Source of the DNA: an uncultured Gemmatimonadota bacterium
Lineage (GTDB): Bacteria; Gemmatimonadota; Gemmatimonadetes; Gemmatimonadales; Gemmatimonadaceae
Reading direction: 5' to 3'
Length of the DNA: 10,114 nucleotides
Assembly (NCBI GenBank): GCA_946887155.1
Contig: CAMPKM010000079.1
Location: forward strand, 1 to 10,114
Shown here: piece by piece, positions 7,215 to 10,114 of the stretch
How the letters are laid out: every line of letters starts with the position of its first letter
How positions within the stretch are numbered: position 1 is the stretch's first letter
The notes under the pieces: model-generated
The model's database searches: none
What the model was told of the DNA's origin: nothing
What the model saw: the letters and a program-made list of their open reading frames with translations, nothing else
Position numbers and translations under genes: made by a program

Positions 7215-7352
7215 ATGCGCCCCCTTCGCTATTCCATCAACGTCACGCTGGATGGGTGTTACGATCATCGGGTCGGCATCGCGGACGACGAATTGCATCG
7301 TCACGCGCAGAAGCAAATTGAACAGGCCGATGCCATCGTGTTGGTCGAGTGA
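7215..7352 (+). pseudogene. N-terminal remnant of a third dihydrofolate reductase family gene, frameshifted
   Basis: From ATG 7215 the frame encodes MRPLRYSINVTLDGCYDHR and GIADDELHRHAQKQIEQADAIV, a clear match to the first ~42 residues of a RibD_C/DHFR subfamily whose members are about 180-200 residues. Relatives continue as A-D-A-[LI]-[LV]-F-G-R-V-T-Y-E. Here the frame reads VLVE and stops at 7352, while the frame starting at 7343 reads GRVT (GGT CGA GTG ACA) at exactly the right place. One base has therefore probably been lost at 7341-7342. Beyond GRVT the similarity ends in all frames, so the rest of the gene is also missing. The remaining bases to 7429 hold only a short open stretch ending in a stop near 7416, which I cannot assign. 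Bases 7072-7214 hold nothing else I recognise. Confidence 0.7.
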
Positions 7353-7429
7353 CACGCACATCGAGCGCTACTGGTGCCGGACGATCACGAGCGACGAACT
7401 GATGAAGCGGTCCTGACCTGTTGCCGTGC

Positions 7430-8008
7430 CTAACGCGGCATCGCTCGGTGTACGGTGCTTCTCGGCGAACGGTGCGGCAGCACTTCGCCGGTTTCAGACG
7501 GTACTTCCAGCGCGTCGTGGTCGGTGAATCGTCCGGTAGCCGGCGTTTCAGTCGCGGAAGGAAAGGCCTCGGACTCGGCTCGTCGAGCCATCATGAGCGT
7601 TCCCGCGGCTGACGCGGCGCCGAGCAGGGCGACGGGACCCATGAGCGACGTCGTGACCTGCCAGACCGTGTAGGGCGCGTTGATGCTCGCCAGGCCTGAC
7701 GCGACCATCGCCGCCGGGAAGAGACTGGCGACGACTCCGCCCGCGGCGCCGAGCGCGGTGAATCCGGGGAGCGACAGCTCGGAAAACTTCCGGCGTCGCC
7801 CGATGATGCCCAGCAGCGTCGAGAAAGCCATGCCACTGGCGAAGGCCGGCAAGCCTAACGCGGCGGGCCAGATGTCGACCATCCGCCCGACCGGATTCGG
7901 CCAGATGTTGTGGACCAGCTCGATCCCCATGCCGACCATGAACCATCCGGCTCCCCAGATGAGGCTCATCCGGAACGCGCCACGAAGGATCTTTCGCCAG
8001 TTCGTCAT
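7430..8008 (-). CDS. Uncharacterised four-helix membrane protein
   Basis: 192 residues with four predicted membrane segments: about 13-35, 45-70, 82-107 and 113-141. After them comes a hydrophilic, probably cytoplasmic tail (142-192). The short loop RRRKFSELSLPGFTALGAAGG (71-91) between helices 2 and 3 resembles a segment I have seen in hypothetical membrane proteins of Gemmatimonadota, but I can give no function. The N-terminus MTNWRKILRG is basic, as expected for an inside-facing end. ATG 8008 lies next to a GC-only stretch and has no good Shine-Dalgarno, so the start is moderately sure. A strong inverted repeat overlapping a promoter lies 45 bases upstream, suggesting control by a dimeric repressor. 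The stop codon TAG is at 7430-7432. Confidence 0.75.
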   Translation of the reverse strand: MTNWRKILRGAFRMSLIWGAGWFMVGMGIELVHNIWPNPVGRMVDIWPAALGLPAFASGMAFSTLLGIIGRRRKFSELSLPGFTALGAAGGVVASLFPAAMVASGLASINAPYTVWQVTTSLMGPVALLGAASAAGTLMMARRAESEAFPSATETPATGRFTDHDALEVPSETGEVLPHRSPRSTVHRAMPR

Positions 8009-8053
8009 GGGCCCCCGGGGGGTGCACTAAAGCCATAGGCGTGACTGAGGTCG

Positions 8054-8074
8054 GTACTTTGTACTACAAAGTAC
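8054..8074. promoter_or_regulatory. Perfect 10+1+10 inverted repeat, probable repressor operator
   Basis: The arms GTACTTTGTA and TACAAAGTAC are perfect reverse complements around a single C, in an AT-rich patch of otherwise GC-rich DNA. The dimensions suit a winged-helix dimer (PadR, GntR or MarR type). PadR regulators often accompany ADOP permeases and small membrane protein genes in these phyla, but no such regulator gene lies in the window, so the binder is unknown. The repeat overlaps the -10 box of the promoter for the leftward membrane protein gene. Confidence 0.75.
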
Positions 8075-8096
8075 TCTCCAGTTCTCGCCGCGACAA
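8068..8096 (-). promoter_or_regulatory. Sigma70-like promoter for the membrane protein gene
   Basis: On the minus strand TTGTCG (8096-8091) and TACTTT (8073-8068) are separated by exactly 17 bases, a good fit to -35 and -10 boxes. The -10 box lies inside the inverted repeat at 8054-8074, so a protein bound there would block RNA polymerase. The predicted leader to ATG 8008 is about 50 bases. Confidence 0.55.
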
Positions 8097-8110
8097 GAGC
8101 ACGATCGAAG

Positions 8111-9154
8111 TCACTGAAGGTGCCAGATCGCGATGCGCGGCGTGCCGTCCTCCGACTCGACATCAGCAACGAACCAGCGGCCGGCGATGGAGAACGTGCC
8201 CACCGCCCCAGGCACCGTCACTTCACCGAGATACCGGCCGTCGGGCGCGAAGAGATCGAATACGGTCGAGGACTGGTTGCCGCGCATCGTTCTCGTCCAC
8301 AGCCGGCCGCTATCGTCGAAGCGCAACCCATTGATGGCGACGTGCGGCTTGAGGTTATCCGCGGCAGATGACAGGAGCGGTCCCGAGCTGCCTGACCGTC
8401 CGCGTTCCGCGCCGAGCTTCTCACGCACGGCCGAGCGCCGGCGATCTCTCGCGGCGATCTCTTCTGGCGTCATCCGCACGCGGGCGATGTCACGCCGGAT
8501 TTCGCCGGCCACCTGACCATCGGGCGAGATCAGCACGATCACGTACTCGTCAGGATCTCTCATCACGGCAATCCGGCCGGCGGGATCGACCGCAATCGAA
8601 GGATTCGTCAGTCGCGTCGACGGCGATGTTGACGGAGGCACGGTTCCGATCGTGGCGCCGGAGTCGGTCATCCCCAATCGGTGCAGCGTGAACGTTCCAC
8701 GGAAATCATCGACCAGCACGACCATCTCACCAGTGCGCGCCCTGGCACCCACCGCGGTCGCAAATCCCCTGGCTGGAATGCTGCCGACCAGGCTCCCCTC
8801 CCGGTCCAGTCTCGTTATGCGGCGCAACGACATGTCGACGACCTGGATGCCGGCCGGGCCGATAGCGGCGCTGATCGGGATGCCGAATTCACCGGGTCCC
8901 TTGCCGGCCCGACCGGCGGTCCATGACACCTTCCCCGAGCGATCGAACAGGCGCAACATCGGGGCATCTCCGGCAATGACGAGACCATCGCCAGAGTCCG
9001 TAACCGCAAGGTGGGTTATGCTCGAGAACTGTGCCGCGGTAGCACAGTCGCTGCACCCGATCTCGCCCACTTTGACAAGGGTGGGGAGTTGGGCGGCGGC
9101 CGGAGTGGTCACGACCAGGGCGGCGATCTGGAGGAGTCGGGTCACGGTAGGCAT
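8111..9154 (-). CDS. Secreted 6-bladed beta-propeller protein
   Basis: 347 residues from ATG 9154. An export signal (MPTVTR, then the hydrophobic LLQIAALVVTTPAAA, with likely cleavage near AAAQ at 19-22) points to the periplasm or outside. The mature part is built of repeated four-stranded blades with recurring turns: DSGDGLVIAGDAPMLRLFDRSGK (53-75), GPAGIQVVDMSLRRITRLDREG (99-120), DPAGRIAVMRDPDEYVIVLISPDGQ (190-214) and DDSGRLWTRTM...FDLFAPDGRYLG (280-310). GRAGKGPGEF (81-90) is the hallmark of this NHL-like 6-bladed family. CSDC (34-37) could form a disulfide. Residues 228-262 are a charged and then serine/glycine-rich insertion between blades. An earlier in-frame ATG at 9262 would bury the signal peptide 36 residues in, so it is rejected. 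The ligand is unknown. Confidence 0.85.
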   Translation of the reverse strand: MPTVTRLLQIAALVVTTPAAAQLPTLVKVGEIGCSDCATAAQFSSITHLAVTDSGDGLVIAGDAPMLRLFDRSGKVSWTAGRAGKGPGEFGIPISAAIGPAGIQVVDMSLRRITRLDREGSLVGSIPARGFATAVGARARTGEMVVLVDDFRGTFTLHRLGMTDSGATIGTVPPSTSPSTRLTNPSIAVDPAGRIAVMRDPDEYVIVLISPDGQVAGEIRRDIARVRMTPEEIAARDRRRSAVREKLGAERGRSGSSGPLLSSAADNLKPHVAINGLRFDDSGRLWTRTMRGNQSSTVFDLFAPDGRYLGEVTVPGAVGTFSIAGRWFVADVESEDGTPRIAIWHLQ

Positions 9155-9277
9155 GGTTTGCCCATTCGACACATCCGCGCCGTGCATGGTTCGACGCGGG
9201 TCGCGGCGCGCGGCGAACGTCATGGCCCAGTTTGGTCCCGGTCCGGCAGCATTTTTGTCCATACTTGCTCAGTCAAC

Positions 9278-9283
9278 AGGAGG
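9278..9283 (+). promoter_or_regulatory. Shine-Dalgarno AGGAGG of the AraC-family gene
   Basis: AGGAGG lies six bases before ATG 9290 and fixes that start. The divergent stretch 9155-9289 contains no -10/-35 pair I would trust, although an AT-richer run near 9250-9266 is a possible promoter region. Confidence 0.8.
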
Positions 9284-9289
9284 AGCAGG

Positions 9290-10114
9290 ATGGGTATCGC
9301 GAAGTTTGTCGGATCGGGACGCGCGACGTCCGCATGGACAGAGGCCCTGGGCGGCTTCAGCGTCATTCACGGAATCGACTTCACGGAGCCGTTTCCGAAG
9401 CACGTGCACGCGCGGCTGGTGATCGGGGCGATCGAACGCGGAAGCTTCCGCATGATCGTCGGCCAGAACACGTACGACTCACCGGCGGGTACAGTGATCG
9501 CGATCAATGCGTTCCGTGTCCACGCCGAGGAGTGGCACAACGGCAGTTTCCGCGCCCTCTACTTTTCGCCGGACAACCTGCGGGCAGCCGGCCTGACGAT
9601 GCCCGGCGGACAGGAACCATGGTTTGACGACCCGGTCCTCCGTAACCCGGCGCTGGCGGAGCGCGTGCGTGAAGTCAACGAAGCGGTCGTCGATGGTCTG
9701 CCGGCGTCGGTGATCGAGGCGATGGCGTCGCGACTCCTTCGCGACGTTGGCGCGTCTCCCCAGGCTGGCGCTCCGGAGCCGTTGCCAACGCCGGTGGCGG
9801 CGGCACGTGACCGAATCCACGCCAACCTGTCGGCACCGCCAACGATGTTCGACCTGGGCGAAGCGGTGCAACGGAGTCCCTATCACCTGATCCGCCTGTT
9901 CAAGCGCGAGATCGGCCTGCCGCCGCACGCGTACTTCGACCAGGTCCGCATCGCCCACGCCAAGGAAAAACTCAAGCAGGGCCAGAAGCTGTCGCTGACC
10001 GCCTATGAACTCGGCTTCTGCGACCAGAGTCACTTCACGCGCGCGTTCAAGCGATCGTCGCGCGTCACGCCTGGCCAATACCTGCAGATGGCGCTCGACG
10101 GACCGGGCTTCAGG
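9290..10114 (+). CDS. AraC family transcriptional regulator with cupin-type sensor domain (partial, 3' end outside window)
   Basis: 275 codons are open to the right edge with no stop. Residues 25-100 form an AraC_binding cupin domain: HVHARLVIGAIERGSFRMIVG (38-58) carries the histidine pair, and PAGTVIAINAFRVHAEEW (65-82) is the matching barrel half. Residues about 170-265 are a two-helix-turn-helix AraC DNA-binding domain: FDLGEAVQRSPYHLIRLFKREIGLPPHAYFDQVRIAHAK (187-225), then LSLTAYELGFCDQSHFTRAFKRSSRVTPGQYL (234-265), the classic signature. The family is usually 260-300 residues, so only a short tail is missing. It should bind a small ligand and activate or repress nearby genes; the target may be a downstream gene outside the window or the divergent propeller gene. 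Confidence 0.92.
   Translation, partial: MGIAKFVGSGRATSAWTEALGGFSVIHGIDFTEPFPKHVHARLVIGAIERGSFRMIVGQNTYDSPAGTVIAINAFRVHAEEWHNGSFRALYFSPDNLRAAGLTMPGGQEPWFDDPVLRNPALAERVREVNEAVVDGLPASVIEAMASRLLRDVGASPQAGAPEPLPTPVAAARDRIHANLSAPPTMFDLGEAVQRSPYHLIRLFKREIGLPPHAYFDQVRIAHAKEKLKQGQKLSLTAYELGFCDQSHFTRAFKRSSRVTPGQYLQMALDGPGFR

Noticed and set aside
7424..7441. GCCTAAC at 7428-7434 within a small stem (TGCCG/CGGCA) at the membrane protein stop codon
   Set aside because: There is no partner core site and no T-run after the stem on either strand, so neither an attC nor a convincing terminator.
7853..7859. GCCTAAC within the membrane protein gene
   Set aside because: It is explained by codons for A-L-G in the coding strand and has no other attC parts.
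8012..8021. CCCCCGGGGG palindrome beside the membrane protein start codon
   Set aside because: It has no loop, so it cannot form a hairpin, and a GC-only run is not surprising in this genome. It does leave the gene without a clear Shine-Dalgarno.
9155..9262. Longer N-terminus for the propeller protein from ATG 9262
   Set aside because: It would place 36 polar residues ahead of a clear signal peptide, has no good ribosome site, and would leave only 27 bases to the AraC start.
1..10114. CRISPR array, tRNA, rRNA, transposase or phage genes
   Set aside because: Looked for on both strands by eye; no regularly spaced repeats, cloverleaf-like blocks or recombinase motifs were found.

Overview
The window is GC-rich and looks like a piece of a soil or environmental bacterial chromosome, most likely Gemmatimonadota or Acidobacteriota. 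The two pointers are a MacB/FtsX-type orphan permease of the ADOP kind (2009-4447, minus) and a secreted 6-bladed beta-propeller protein with a GKGPGEF motif (8111-9154, minus). Both families are abundant in those phyla. This placement is inference; there is no rRNA or other phylogenetic marker here.

Layout, left to right. A class A FAD-dependent aromatic hydroxylase/rifamycin-monooxygenase-like gene reads leftward and runs off the left edge (1341 to 1). It is divergent from a small P-loop kinase-like ATPase gene (1508-2047). The 166 bases between them hold a 7+1+7 inverted repeat whose core, CTTGCGGCAAG on the monooxygenase strand, matches the rifamycin-associated element as I remember it from actinomycetes, and an integron attC-like half-site. 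The ATPase gene converges on and overlaps the ADOP permease gene. Then come rightward genes for a VOC/glyoxalase-fold protein (4619-5098), an intact RibD_C/dihydrofolate-reductase-family protein (5154-5717) and a second member of that family whose N-terminus has been replaced (5692-6459). A leftward YceI-family gene follows (6502-7071), then a remnant of a third DHFR-family gene, cut short by a probable one-base deletion (7215-7352).

The right third contains a leftward four-helix membrane protein gene (7430-8008). It is preceded by a perfect 10+1+10 inverted repeat that overlaps a good sigma70-like promoter, which looks like a repressor operator. Next is the leftward secreted propeller gene (8111-9154). 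A rightward AraC-family regulator with a cupin-type sensor domain (9290 to the end) is divergent from it and runs off the right edge.

The genes do not form one pathway. The content is typical accessory material: detoxification or modification enzymes, envelope proteins and local regulators, with gene decay in the DHFR-family cluster. I see no CRISPR array, tRNA, rRNA, transposase or phage gene. The most interesting signals are regulatory: the rifamycin-element-like repeat before the monooxygenase and the operator/promoter before the membrane protein gene.
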